A stretch of DNA of 64,000 nt. It comes from Geranomyces variabilis. Its lineage: Eukaryota > Chytridiomycota > Chytridiomycetes > Spizellomycetales > Powellomycetaceae. Of this stretch, positions 35,665 through 47,781 are shown in pieces. Position 1 is the stretch's first letter; every line of letters begins with the position of its first letter. The position numbers and the translations under genes are program-made. The notes beneath the pieces are model-generated. The model was not told where the DNA came from. It ran no database searches and saw only the letters and a list, made by a program, of their open reading frames with translations. Location: contig JADGJP010000020.1 in NCBI GenBank assembly GCA_027603065.1, forward strand, positions 1 to 64,000, given 5' to 3'.

Positions 35665-38600
35665 ATGGCTGGCTCTGAAAAGATCGATTGGGACGCAGTG
35701 CTCGGGTTTGCTTCCGAGTCGCTCGACACACAGATCAAAGGCACGGACGAACACAAGCTTTCAAATAAGCTGTACAAGGTACAGGTCGGGATCTCGCAAA
35801 AAGCTCGCAACATAACTGACGACGCCCGGACTGCTGGTCATGATAGACGGAGGAAGAGATCGGGCGGTATATGGTGGACGAAAAGCTGGACGACATCGAC
35901 CGAGCTGTACATTTACTAAGGTGCTAAGCCAGGACTGGTTGAGCACGAGGCGGGCACGATCTTACGCTAACCTTCAAGTGCCTCCGTCCTCTTGTGGCGT
36001 GTCTTCCCGTTCTCTTCACAGAAATGGTGCGGCTATCCAAAAGCATAGTGTCGCTGGAATGCTCACGCGGCTACTCACGGATCGCGGCGCGGAAACTAAA
36101 ACCCGCCTCCTACCCGTCATTGCCGTGAGAGCAAGCGTTGTAACCTGATTGTACATTGCAAACACTGTGCTCATACAGCTTTTTTTTTCAAGAGCGTCGT
36201 ATTGAGCGAGCAGCCCGAGATGCAAGTATCACTTGGCAAGGCGCTTTCAGCGGCGACCGAACAGGGACTTGTCAATGGCCCACCGCTGTCGAAATTCGTT
36301 TCTGTCGCGCGGACGCTTATGGCCAAGAAGGACGAAGGTGCCCGCTGAGCGGTTGTACCATGGGGCGCTATAATCGCAGCCAGCAGTGCTCACGAATTCT
36401 TATGCTTTCCTCACAATAGAGGTTGCGGAGACGTGGTCGGAGGTTCTTCTGACCATTATTGGGCGACTCGCCCCAGAGGTGGTTGAAAAGGAGGTGCGCA
36501 CCGCTGCTGCAAGCTTATCCGCGTTATCATAAAAGACACACGTATTAATCGGCAGGTGCACGGCTTTCAGATCTTACCTGACCTTCTCCTAGAAGAAGGC
36601 CTAGCGCAACCGTCTTCGGTTCGATTATGGCGGTCCAAAGTTATTGGCGTTCTCGCACCAAACATCTTGAAACTGGAGTAAGCGTGGCGACGTTTTGCGA
36701 CAACATGTTGCCCGCAAGGCCATGTCGCTTACCCAACCTGCTTGCTGTTCATAGATCACATCAGAAAGTTTTCCAGAAAGCAATCACTTTATGTCAGGAC
36801 ACCGACTATGAAGTCCGAGCCTGTACGTGCCGGCAGCTGAACGCGCTGGCGCGGGCAGTTGGGCACGCGCGGGCGGTAGCCGAGCTTCTGCCCGAGTATG
36901 TCGAGCTCATCATGGACGAGGAGTGCGTTGTGCGCGTCGCTGCGATCGATAACTGCATGCAATTGATGGATTTCTTTGAGCCGGGTGAGAGATTGTATGG
37001 CATCCACGAGGAGGAATTTAAATCGCGCGGACTCTCATTCGCTTTAACTCTCTTCTCGCATAGCCGTGAAGGTTCAAACCATCATTCCAGTTTGGAAAAA
37101 GCTATGTGAGGAGCAGCCCCCACGAATCTTGCAGTGCCTCGCTCGTCAGCTCGGTCTGTTCCTGTGGGAAACAAGAGGTGATGATCTGGCCGGTCTACTC
37201 CAGTGAAAGTGCCCGTTTGGCTCATGCAGGTCGTTGGCCGGGTTCTAGAACAGCTTCCCGACTCCGACCTACGTTATTTCACAAATTTCTACCACTCACT
37301 GTCGACCTCCACCTACTCTGACGATGAGACCCGCGAAATGTGCGCCTACAACTTCCCGGTAAGATGGGTCTCGCGGTCCAAATTGCCACAATCCGGGATC
37401 GGTGCTCATTGATGTGGATTGCTATGTCCGTAGGCGCTGGTGAAATGTGTTGCCACACTTCCGCAAGGCTTTGAATCACATCGGCTCGACATCGCGTTCG
37501 AAAAGATGGTTTCCGATCCTTCAAGGGCGGTACGACGACGGCTTGCCGCGGGTCTTCATGACGTGGCCGCGGCGCTAGGCTCGCGCGCATGGCCGCTGCT
37601 GCGGGCGGGATTTCTGAAATTATTTGGCGATCCCGATGTCGAAGTGTATAAGCAGATATATCGGCATCTCGGTGTTGCACTGCTGGAGTTTGTGAAATGC
37701 GAGAGTGTGGTAAATATTTGGTCCGCGTCTATGCCCTTTCATTGACAACCTTATTTACATGTGGCCACACCGTGCATGCTCATCAAAGGAAACGCAGCTT
37801 GAAGATGTATTATTCCTAATTCTTCGGCGAGAGCGCGAATGTGCGACGTACGCGGCGCGGAGCAATTGGCGACTACATCAAGACCTCTTGGCTCAGTTTC
37901 AATACTTTCCGGACGTATTTGGGCTGGATCTTTTGCACGGTCACTGCGTCCCGTTACTGTTCAAGACGCTGCATGAGGTATGAAGAAAGTGGAGAACAAT
38001 CGAATCTAAGGGTCATAGCGGCTCATAACTTTATGTTATTTGTGACAAGAACGTGGTACTGCCAATAAAACAGACAATCGTCGCATGCGTATGTACTTTC
38101 TTGAAATACGCAAAGCGAACGGAGCATCGGGATCGGCTCTACCGGCATATGTACGGTGCGTGTTTTTCAAAAGGCTCAGTCGAGTGTTCATTGATATCTG
38201 GGCATCCTAACCAATTCTGCTGCTCTCGCCCTCTTCTTCCGTCATATGGTAGATCTGAAAGACTCGCCGTCCTACCATGTTCGCCTGCTCTTTGTAGAGC
38301 TTTGCGCGCACGTCCTGACCCAATACTCCGCCCGCTTCTTTCGTGAGTCCTTTTTCACGCCTCTCCTCGACATGGTCCGAGATCCCGTCGCCAACGTCCG
38401 GCTCCGCGTCGTGCCGCTCCTTCCTGAAGTCCGACGTCAGCTTCGCAAAGCACAGGATTCGGCGATGCAAGCGCGAGTTACTGACGCAATAGGCGCGCTT
38501 ATAGCTGACGACGACGCCGACGTGTCAGCAGCGGCCAAAGCGCTGCCGGCTGGAGATTCGTCTGCGGCCGCGGCCCGGAAAGCGGCAGCAGGATTTTTTG

Positions 38601-39526
38601 GCGAGTTTGGATTCTCAAGATCAGCGGATTCAGTGGATGGGCTGAAGGAGGAGGAGGAGCAGAAAGCGTTGGCGATGGAGTGGGAGACGGAAGAGGCGGC
38701 GCGACGGCGCGAAATGGATGATGCTCGGCATGAGTTCGCCAAGCAATTGGCGGAGAAGGCGATCGGAAAGAAGGGTGGGAAAGCGGCGGCCGTGGCTGCA
38801 GCAGTGACGGGAACAACGGCCAGCGCACCCGGCGGGAAGGCAAAACCGGTGGCAGGCACCGCTGTCGGCAGCGCGCGACCCAAAGCAGTGGCAAGCGTTC
38901 ATGTCAAAGGGATGGAGGCAGAACGACCCACCACGAGTAGCGGGAATCCGAGTGCACCGCTAGAGCGCCGTGGGGTGGCATCGAGCGGGGGCAGTAGTAG
39001 TATGACCGCGACTAGTAGCAGCAGCAACAACAACAGCAAGCCGACGCCGCGGGCGGCAACGGCATTACCAGCCGGCAACGGATCGCCCGAATACAGCCGC
39101 AGAGCAGCGCGCTCCGCATCCACGGGACCCGTATCTGCTGCTTTCTTAGCCACGTCCAGCATAAGCGATGCATCCACCCGGCTGCCGGGCCTGCGCGCGG
39201 CCAACACCTCTCCACGAGCAATTCGCTCAGCTCGGGTTGGCGCTGCGACGACAACGACAAAAGCCAGTCTCGCTCCAATGCGACGAAGTCAAGAGCTGCT
39301 CAACCACGGCTTTGGTGGAGGCTCGGCATCCTCCTCATCTTCGTGGGGTATGGCTCCATTAGCGCGAAACGTACAAACGCAGCCGAAAACAGCTCTGAAG
39401 CTCTCGCCGTTACAAAGAGGCGGCGCGGCCAAAGAAGCAGGCGGGTCCATCGAGGTCGTCGCGCCGACACGGAGAACGGCCGCTGAGAAAGATGCCGGCA
39501 GCAAATCGGGGTTTCTTGTAAAATAG
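35665..39526 (+). CDS. PPP4R4-like HEAT-repeat regulatory subunit of protein phosphatase
   Basis: Thirteen exons: 35665-35778, 35847-35920, 36022-36124, 36193-36337, 36420-36493, 36556-36677, 36755-36984, 37064-37177, 37204-37358, 37434-37709, 37798-37977, 38050-38155, 38253-39526 (988 residues, frame closes). The N-terminal two thirds are HEAT repeats (for example EVRACTCRQLNALARAVG, ECVVRVAAIDNCMQLMDFF, PVANVRLRVVPLLPEVRRQL). The order and the TEEEIGRYMVDEKLDDID start resemble PPP4R4, a cytosolic regulatory subunit of PP4 or PP2A-type phosphatases; another PP2A-A-like protein is possible. After about residue 620 the chain is disordered, rich in Ala, Ser and Thr. The exon 8/9 join requires an intron of only 26 nt (37178-37203). 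Confidence 0.7.
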
Positions 39527-39540
39527 TAGCCGTTGGCGCC

Positions 39541-39570
39541 CGTTTGGATCTGAACCGTTTGGATCTGAAT
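39541..39570. repeat. Two tandem 15-bp copies between convergent genes
   Basis: CGTTTGGATCTGAAC at 39541-39555 is followed by CGTTTGGATCTGAAT at 39556-39570. The pair lies in the 49-bp gap between the PPP4R4-like and DLT1 stop codons. Confidence 0.8.
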
Positions 39571-39575
39571 CCTGA

Positions 39576-40506
39576 TTATATTTCTTTTTTCATCGTTCCC
39601 GCTTGAGCCCTGGCATGTGTCACATTCCCGCTTGCGGGTTTTGCATGCTGCAAAGAGACAGAAGCATCAGCACCAGGAGACAAGCAACACCAGCTCTGCC
39701 ATGCTGATGACGCCCACCTTCTTAATAATAATGCAAACAACTTCATAAATTCTCTCCATTCCTCTTCGCCAAACTCTCGTTCCCTTCCACCAAATCGCAA
39801 TGCTTCATATCGCTCCACATAGAACCTCGCCAGGTCCGCGCGCACCAGATCCCGCGCAGTCAGCGCCGCAAGAAATGCACGACAGGTCTGTTCGGGCGCC
39901 CGGCGAACATATACCGGACGCAGAGCGGCCGCAGCGGCTTCGAGGAGAGTAAGGGTGTGCAGCGCGGACGCAAGGAGATGTGGCGGAGCCATTGGTGTGG
40001 GCAGAGGTTTGGCCTCGGCAGCGATGGTCGCAACGCGGGACATGTCGGCTTGAATCAAGCGATGTACGCGCTGACAGAAAAAGAGTTTGTTTCAATAAGT
40101 TTACTGGAATACATGTTTTGGGCAGCACTAGGCATTACTTGGGGAAGGTCAGAGGGATTGATTGGAACGTAAAGCTTTGGAATATCGTGCAAGGCTGCGC
40201 GAACCGTCAGATTGCGGGCTGAAACAATGAGAATCGTAGCAACCACCTAGGGTCATCGAAAGACGGACACCGTTGAGCGACCCTGGTTGGCCAACACCAT
40301 CTAGGACCTCCGCGCTAGACGCTCTCGGGCGACACGACACATACGAGCATGCAAAGGCTGCTGCCGGCAGCAATCAGAACGGACCGGTTGAGATAGACAC
40401 GAAGAAAGATATCGAGACCACACAGAAAGAGGAGAGCGCAAAGAAGCAGGACGTAGACAACATGGGCGGAGATGTTGAACGCCCGGCGGCGGTATGAGGC
40501 AAACAT
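39576..40506 (-). CDS. DLT1-domain membrane protein
   Basis: Three exons: 40345-40506, 40139-40246, 39576-40070 (254 residues, frame closes). Two membrane spans open the protein (ISAHVVYVLLLCALLFLCGL, then LIAAGSSLCML joined to VVATILIVSA). The cytosolic part starts with the Dlt1 hallmark LHDIPKLYVPINPSDLPQ followed by VHRLIQADMSRVATIA. Yeast Dlt1 ('defect at low temperature') has no known mechanism. The final 40 residues (after FALLLRRW) look poorly conserved. It is tail to tail with the PPP4R4-like gene, with only 49 bp between stops. Confidence 0.78.
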
Positions 40507-41137
40507 GGTGGCGAGGCAATGGCGCTGGGCGGGAGGGCCAAGAGCTCGAACGGCTCACAGGCTCTGCAGCGGCGTGGTGTGTCTGGGTGCCTGCGTGTCT
40601 GTGCTAATGAGTGCGCACAACCGCCGCCGACACCGACAGCGGGCGCGAAGTGACGGGTGGCGCAGCGTGCACTTACGAAAGCCGTCAGATTTTTTGACCA
40701 CCCCGCTAGGCCGTTACGACAGTCGTATTGTCGGCCGGCAACAAGCTATCAAGCGATGGGGATAAGGGCGGACTGCATAAAAATGCCCTGATAGGTGTTT
40801 CTGGCTGTTTTCGGAGATAAAATCTTATTGGAGTATTTTTGCCTCACAGACCACGGGAGCTGTCAGAAGTCAAACCGTCTGTTACTCTCTCTCTCCATCA
40901 TGTCCCTCTGCGCTATTACTACCACTAACAAACCTACGGAAACCTACAACAACGGAATCTAACGAAAACTAAGGGGTTCGGGTCGCGGCGGCGGTTGTTA
41001 ACGACACATGCTGTCGTATACGTCCTCAAAATCGCAATCGGTCTCGGCCTTGGGGAGGTGCGCCCATAAAAGTGCCTTCCCTGTGCCTGAGGACGTAAGT
41101 GAAATACAATCAAAGGTAAGATAAAAAAGTTTCAAGC
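40507..41137. other. Intergenic region, nothing recognised
   Basis: About 631 bp upstream of DLT1 and downstream of FAM72. It contains A- and C-rich stretches but no convincing frame, repeat or RNA gene. Confidence 0.4.
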
Positions 41138-42655
41138 TCATTTCATTGGCTCTTCACCTGTTGCATCCAAGCGATCTGCATATGCAACCTCGGATATGTG
41201 GAACACTGCAGAAGTGAGAGATATCAGTGGGATATCCCGTTTCGAACTTCTTTTCCGCATGGCGTGGCTTACTCCAGAAATGACCGTTATTGCAGGCTTC
41301 CATACACGGCTCGCATGCTACGTGGATGGCCAGAAATGATTAGAAAACGAATGGAATTAGCTAAGTGCTCCCACAACGATCTTCATAGAGTCCAAACACT
41401 CTCCCATCCCGTGTTTGAAAACAATGAATTAAGAAGATACACAAAAGCAGGAGCTCACGTTGCGTCACGTGGTAGCCGATTACGTTCCCGCTGGCGAACA
41501 ACAACGCGAAAAGTCAAACACACAATTGCTAAAGAGAGTTGCCTTTCCGACAGCCGCTTACCAGCCTAGACATGCAACATCACGGATTCGACAGAAGCAG
41601 TTGCGGGTCTGATAATCATCATTAACGAGGGAAACGCCTGCGGGCAGGTAAAGAAATAAATGAGCACCGGAAAGCCATGCTCACGACACAAACACCGCCT
41701 TTCGACAGTTTGCGCCTTACCGTGTGGCGGAGCATCTGTGCTGAATAGCTCAATCTGGGGGTGCAACAGACCTCTTTCGATATCAGCGAAGGGACCTACT
41801 CGTCTCAGACACTGACATTAGAGAACTCAAACCTACGTTCATGTCCGCCAGCAGAATCGCTTTCATCCCTCGTCGGCACACTACAGCCTCGCAATGCCTA
41901 CACGTCAGCTCACACACAATCTTGCTGCGAAACTGAGGCCGAATCGCCTCTGCGTTGCTCCCCGTCGGCCCGCCTTCGCCCTCAGCAGCAAGACGAGCCC
42001 ATGTCCTCGGCGTCGGAATACCCGTCGGTCCATTCCCACTCTCAGCTGCAATTCGCGCCCACGTCCTTGGTGCTGGAGCCGCCACCGGCGGCTGCAAGAA
42101 CCCTGATGCGCCATATTCTGCAAACGAGTCCGTCGACGACCCGAGTGAGGATGAAGATGATTCGCGCGAGGCGCCGCTTCCGCGACGAAAAACTGTAGCA
42201 GCAGGGTGGTGGGCGTGTTGATGGTGATGATGGAAATGCGCGGCGTAGGCGGAGCTTCCAGACGGATTGAACATTCTGGCAGGAGGTATCACCCCGGCTC
42301 CGCGCGATGTGTCTGAAGAGCCCGCATCAGGTCCACCGGACGTCGTTGTGACATATACGTAGCCATTGTAACCGGTCGAGGCAGGGTAGAATGTCGTCGT
42401 TTGCGAGCTTCCAAAGCGAGAGGAAGATGGCCCTCCGCTGCTCGGACCACCACTGCTGCTATGATTGAAAAGTGGCCCACGAGAAAAAGATGCCAATGGC
42501 AGCTCGTTCTCGCTATCGGGGTCTGAAAATAGATAAATGGTCAGGCCTCAATCGCGAATCCTTGACAAAACGATGGACATGTTGAGCCTACCGCTAGCGC
42601 GCGCGCGGACGCCCACATCTCTTCGAACGATACGCGGGTGCGACGGCGTGCTCAT
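41138..42655 (-). CDS. FAM72 family protein with long N-terminal extension
   Basis: Seven exons: 42592-42655, 41837-42522, 41721-41754, 41562-41637, 41459-41490, 41273-41317, 41138-41205 (334 residues, frame closes). Three exons are under 50 nt. The FAM72 zinc-binding core lies in the last 130 residues: CELTCRHCEAVVCRRGMKA, ILLADMN then IELFSTD, NCFCRIRDVACLGCGNVIGY, and PCEPCMEACNNGHFWMF. Human FAM72 proteins are linked to cell proliferation, and FAM72A to degradation of the uracil glycosylase UNG2. The first 200 residues are Ser/Gly-rich with a His run and a tandem pair PAPRTWARIAAESGNGPTG / PTPRTWARLAAEGEGGPTG. The call is strong because motif order, cysteines and phases all agree. Confidence 0.9.
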
Positions 42656-42998
42656 TGTTTCTGGTCAGGACGGAGAATGAAGACACGCAACAAAAAGCAC
42701 GTTAACAAGCGGGCGGTACCGCTTAGTGATCGGCAGTGCTTGCTTGCCTAACGAAGAAGCCATGAGCGTTGGTAAGCGCTCGATTCCTTCTTTTTTCTTC
42801 ATTGTGCATGTCATAAGCTTTCCAAAAAAAGGTACATATTCATGGAAACTCACCGTGTAAGCACAAAAAAAAATCGACAGCTTTCGGACTTGACGCGGAA
42901 AGCAACCCGCCGCTGCGGGTTTTTTGAGAGTACGTATTACGATAAATTGAGCTGGCCTAAAATCTAGCTTACTCTAATCACACCATTGGCCGGTACTA
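42656..42998. other. Intergenic region, nothing recognised
   Basis: About 343 bp between the FAM72 start and the RasGEF stop. No feature supported. Confidence 0.4.
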
Positions 42999-45900
42999 TC
43001 AACTCTCGTCTTCTCCCGCGCATCTAGCTGCACAATCCATCGCGACGCGCATCCAAGCGCCCTCGCGGCCTCCTAGCGCTTCGTCCGCACACCACGCTAG
43101 CCGCCGCTCCACAACCTCCTTCAAATCCCGCTCAAACATCTCATCTGCTTGTGGTGGAAGTTGCACGGTCACTGGATGCATCCCGGGGTTACGATAATCC
43201 GGATTTGAAGGGTCCACAGCGAGGACCAGCGTCGAGGCGTTAGGCGCTGCCGTAAATGGTACAGCTGCCGTCGATGCAGGTACGCCGTTCGGAAGTGGGA
43301 GGTGAAGATGGATACCCCATGCATAACGAGCCGCCGCGTCCATGTGTCGCCGAAGATCTCCAGTCAGCTTGCGGTACTTATCGAAATTTACCAAAGGCGC
43401 CGGAGGGCTGGCGCGCGGAACCAAGTCGGTAATGGTCGGGTCATTTTTGTCGTCGAGAAGTACGCCGGTATCATCAGACTCCCCTCCAGCATCCTCCGCC
43501 AGTCCTTCATTTCCAAAACCCCGAACAACTTCCGTGCGTTCGACAAACTCCTTGTTGCCCTCGACCACAAAAGTTGCGTCCTTCATGAAGACGGGCAAGA
43601 ACATCACAAAACCGCCACCTCCTGCCTCGACGGCTTTGACTTGCCGGCGCAGCTCTTTCATGTTTTCACCAAGATCCAACAGTCGCTCCAAGGTGCGCAA
43701 CTTTTCCATCACAGGTGCAGGCACTGCATCCCAGGTGCGCTTCAGTCTGCGAACAGGTGGCGAGGTGAGAGCGAGGAGGATAAAAAGCGGCGTGTGGAAG
43801 TTTCCATGCGCGCGAGCGTAGTGAGCTGTCAGAATAAGCTTTTCAAGCAGCTTGCGGCGAGGCTTGCGTGGAGACAGGGTCGTGAGCTCAAGCGCAATCC
43901 AGTTGCGAATCTATAAAACATTTAGTGGTTTAGCATGCAGTATGCCGACGGCACACAAAATGTCAAGAAATTGAACTCACCATATCCGACCGCCTTGCAA
44001 ACGCATCAATTCTGCCCATTCGCCCCGTCTCCTCGATCGCAGCACCGCCCGCTTTTAGCTTGCCCACGAAATCCCACAGAGTAACGCTGCGGAACGCGCG
44101 CGCATCTGCGACCGTCAAGTACCGCGCCAGCTGTCGCGCTTCGAATTCCAAAAGTGGCGAGGCTTCGCTCAGCAAGCCGCCAACTTCCATCGGGAAAGGG
44201 CACACCCTGCTTCGCGGGCCGCCGAACGGTGCCAGACGCGCCCGGGAGCAAATGCTCATGGCCTGGACGGTTGCCACGCGGCGCACGCGGTCCGTCTCGT
44301 TGCGCAACGGCATGAATCTCGCCGCTGCTGCTCCCGTTGCCGGAGCCTCGTCGTTATCAATTTCCGCCAAAAATGCGTTTAGTCCCGCGTGGAGCAGCGG
44401 GTCCGCCTCGAAGTCCTCAAACCGAAGTTTGACCCATCGCGCAAGCACTCCGACGACCTTGGTCCGAATGCCCGCCACCGCAGCCCACGCAGCGGCAGAT
44501 GCCTCCTCCTGCTGAGCGCTGCTGCCCACCGCACTCTCGTCCTGGCGCTCATCGTCTGGCGCGGGTCGAACGCGGAAACGAGCCACCAAGCATGCGAGAA
44601 GATCTCGCGAGGGTATAAAGAACGGATGGCATGTCAAAAATACGTCCACAAACTCTGGGTCTTGCGCGCCTTCGTCCGCAAGCCGGGCTACCAGTTTTTC
44701 GACCGTGCCAGCCACTATTTGCAGCTTGCCGCCCACCTTCTCCATGACGAGCACATCAGAGCCGTCGCGAGAGAGGCGCAACAGGTTTTTGTGGACAGTT
44801 ATAAACTCCGTGCTGGCAGCCGTCGTCGCTTTCGCGGTGGTGTCTGGATGTGAAAGCTGCGCAACGACGCTGGCGCTGTCGTCGTCGGATGCGCTACCAC
44901 CGGTTACGAAGCGGCCGTGGTCCAGAACGCCAATACGGCGCCCGGTGGAATCGTACATGGGCACACGCTGCAAGGACCGCGGTGCTAGGTGGCGCAGGGA
45001 CTCAAAAACGTTGTCGGCCGATGTCGGAACGGTGGTCGCTCCAACTTCCGTGATCGGAGTGCGTGACGATGCCACTTCCGGCGAGAGTAAGTGCGTTGAG
45101 GGCACGGCGCCCTGTGGTAACGGAGAATCCTCGTCGAGCAATTGCTCGGAGCCTTCCTCTTCGCCATTAATGATGTTATCCATCATCCGTGACCAGCGAT
45201 CAGTGTCCCTCATGCCGTAACCTTCGCCCGGATCTGTTGGTAGTTTAATCTTCCATGATTCAGCTTGCAACAGCCTCACTTTGGCGCTAGATATTGACGA
45301 GTTGGAAGGCTTCCGAGAGTGGCCACGGGACTGCCGTCCAGCGGATGGCGTGCGCGGCCGTGGTGGTGGCGGTGACTGGGTGACGATTCTTGGCAATGGA
45401 GGCGGAAAGTCCACGTCGCCGCCGCGCGCCGACCTTACTGGGCTCACGGCTCGCTCGGAAGCGTCAAAGGATGACCGCGTGCCAAAGTCCAACGATGAAT
45501 CTCGGAGGCTTGACGGCCGGTCCGGAGATGACTCGAATTCTGAGATCTCAAGCAGCCATTCAGCAGCTTTATAATGTCCGCGAGAAATTTCGGGTAATGT
45601 GGGAGGTGTTGCTTGCGATGTGCGTCGCGGTTGAACTGGAGGCATTGGAGGCCGATCTGCAGGCGCGGGTGCGGTACCGCCAGCGGAACGGTTATGAGAG
45701 TTTTGATGATGTACCGATGTGATGTCTGCTAATCTCGGCCGAAGAGCGTCCAAGCTGGACCGCCCGACGTTCAGATGAGCTGACGGTGGTGAGAGAGATG
45801 ACGAGTTGACTGTGTCTAGGCTTCGGCGAGGAATGTCAAAGCTGCTGGGCCTGCGGCCTATACCAACGCTAAGATTGTTGCTGCCGCTGACTTCTGTGAA

Positions 45901-47200
45901 ATCATATGTTGCATCTGACTGGCGAGAGTACCGCGTGGGTTGTGAGGTCTCGGACATACTGCCATCGGAGGAGTTTGAATATGTCGACGAGCGACGCGCG
46001 GTTTCCGTGAGCTGTGAGAGGCGATGCATCAAACGGGCGCCAAGCGATTTTTGCTTCAAAGTTCGATCGCCCGACGCTGAGAATGTTGCGGGATCAGAAG
46101 AGTGTGCGGCGGACTCGATTGCGGACGGCTCAACTGGCGGTGTTTCGGGAGGAGACAGAGTCACTGTGACAGGTGGTATATCGATGTCGCACGCTGTAAA
46201 ATAGACAGAGAAGCGCCGTTAAACCCTTTGTCACACGCCGCATCAAATCTCTATCACTAAGCGACGTACCCGCATATGATGTCTCGGGCAGGGCCGTGTC
46301 AGCAAACGCAACGTAATCAGCTAATGCAGCAGCAAATTGTGTTGCGACCTGGATGAAGTGTGCGTACAAATACTGTGCCTGGCTCCAGCTTGCACCGGCA
46401 GGCATGCCTTCCTTCAACCGCTTGACATCCTTCAAAATGCCCGATGTTGCTTCCCAAACGCCTTCTGATATTCGCTGGTAGTCTTCCAAGCCGCGCTGAT
46501 CGTTAAGAACCGATAGAATATGATCATTGTGCCGCAGCACCATAGCTTCTATCAACGCGGCGAGGGCTGAGGAAGCGGTGAGGATCCGAGCCAGGGGAGA
46601 ATGCGAGTCATCTTCATCATCAGCGCCAGGTGGTTTCTGAACAGTTGGCGTAAAAGCGGATGAAGAGACCAGCACAATCGGGGCGTGGATCAGAATGCTC
46701 AACACAGCTTCTTTGATCGCAGCGAGAGGGTCCCGGCGTTGCGCTAGCGTGATGCCTAAAACAGCGTCAAGCTCTCCAAAAAGGCGAGCACCGCGCGCAT
46801 CATGCAGGTCGTTCAAGGTGGTGGCAATAGGCAGAACCTCGTCGGGCAGCCGTAATACAGCGGTCAGCGAGCCGGGTAACGGCCGTCCAGCAGCCTTACG
46901 TTCAAAGTCCGCTCGCGCGCGGTCGAGCGCAACCGTAACGGCATCCCAGGGATTTGGCGGGACAGGGCCAGCGGCAGCGGGCGTGCGCACCACCCGCTTG
47001 AGGGTGCCGGTGGCCGTGCCAACGGCGACAAGTGGAGCGGTGGGGGGTTTGGCAGCGGAGCGCGAAGACGAGGTGGCAAGTTTCCGCATGAGCATTTCGA
47101 CCAAACCCAGCTGGCTTTCAAGCGGCAGGGTGGCAATAAGATCGGCGGTGTCGGAGACGGCCGCCCCAACGTCGGTGGAGCGCTGGCGTGAGTGGCTCAT
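42999..47200 (-). CDS. Ras guanine nucleotide exchange factor (Cdc25-type)
   Basis: Three exons: 46270-47200, 43981-46193, 42999-43910 (1351 residues, frame closes). Residues 1-310 are helical with no recognised domain. A Ser/Pro-rich disordered stretch follows. The RasGEF_N module lies near LVMEKVGGKLQIVAGTVEKL to DVFLTCHPFFIPSRDLL. The catalytic RasGEF domain spans LLEFEARQLARYLTVADARAF to NFDKYRKLTGDLRRHMD, with the core helical hairpin region IRNWIALEL...ILTAHYARAHGNFHT and FLPVFMKDATFVVEGN. It would turn on a Ras-family GTPase at the membrane; which one is not decidable. The start MSHSRQRST is chosen over an upstream in-frame ATG at 47260. Confidence 0.85.
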
Positions 47201-47781
47201 GGTGTGGTAGAGAGTGGACGGTGGCGTGCGTGTGATAGAGCGTCCTTCCCCTCTATACACGGGCGCCTGAGCGGTTTATATGAGGATATAGATAATGCAA
47301 ACAAATTGTCGAGCACAAAGTAGAAAGATTGAGAGATAGAGGAGAGGAAAGGAGAGAAAGCGCAGGTATGTTTTTCTTGTTTATGGAATGAGGTTGAGGT
47401 ATATGCAGACTTGTTGAAATGAGGAATCGAAGAGGAATGTGGCCGCAATGAGCGGTGCTCGTAAACGTTTTCTTCCCGCCATTTCCTCACGCGGCGACAC
47501 ATTTCGAACCGCACCGCAGGTACAACGACAGGGCCCTCTCGACGCAGACAACTCAATTATGCAGAGACCGCAGACTGCTCTGCATTTGCTCGGTGCAAGT
47601 TGAGCTAGTTGAAAACAAGGCATAGCCCTCCATATACGGTAATGAGATGTGAATGCCCGCTTGTGTGTGCAATAGTCGCAGCCCGACCCTCCGAAAAAGC
47701 GCAACTCGCTCCGTTTTCCTCGCCAAAAACAAAAAAAATAAAAAAGCAACCTTCCACACTTTTAACAATTATACTGCAGAC
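47201..47781. promoter_or_regulatory. Divergent promoter region of RasGEF and NIP7
   Basis: About 581 bp separating two starts on opposite strands. It includes an A-rich run just before NIP7. No individual element supported. Confidence 0.35.

Noticed and set aside
41198-41569. A 123-codon frame on the plus strand
   Set aside because: It is antisense to several small FAM72 exons whose motifs and splice phases are clear.
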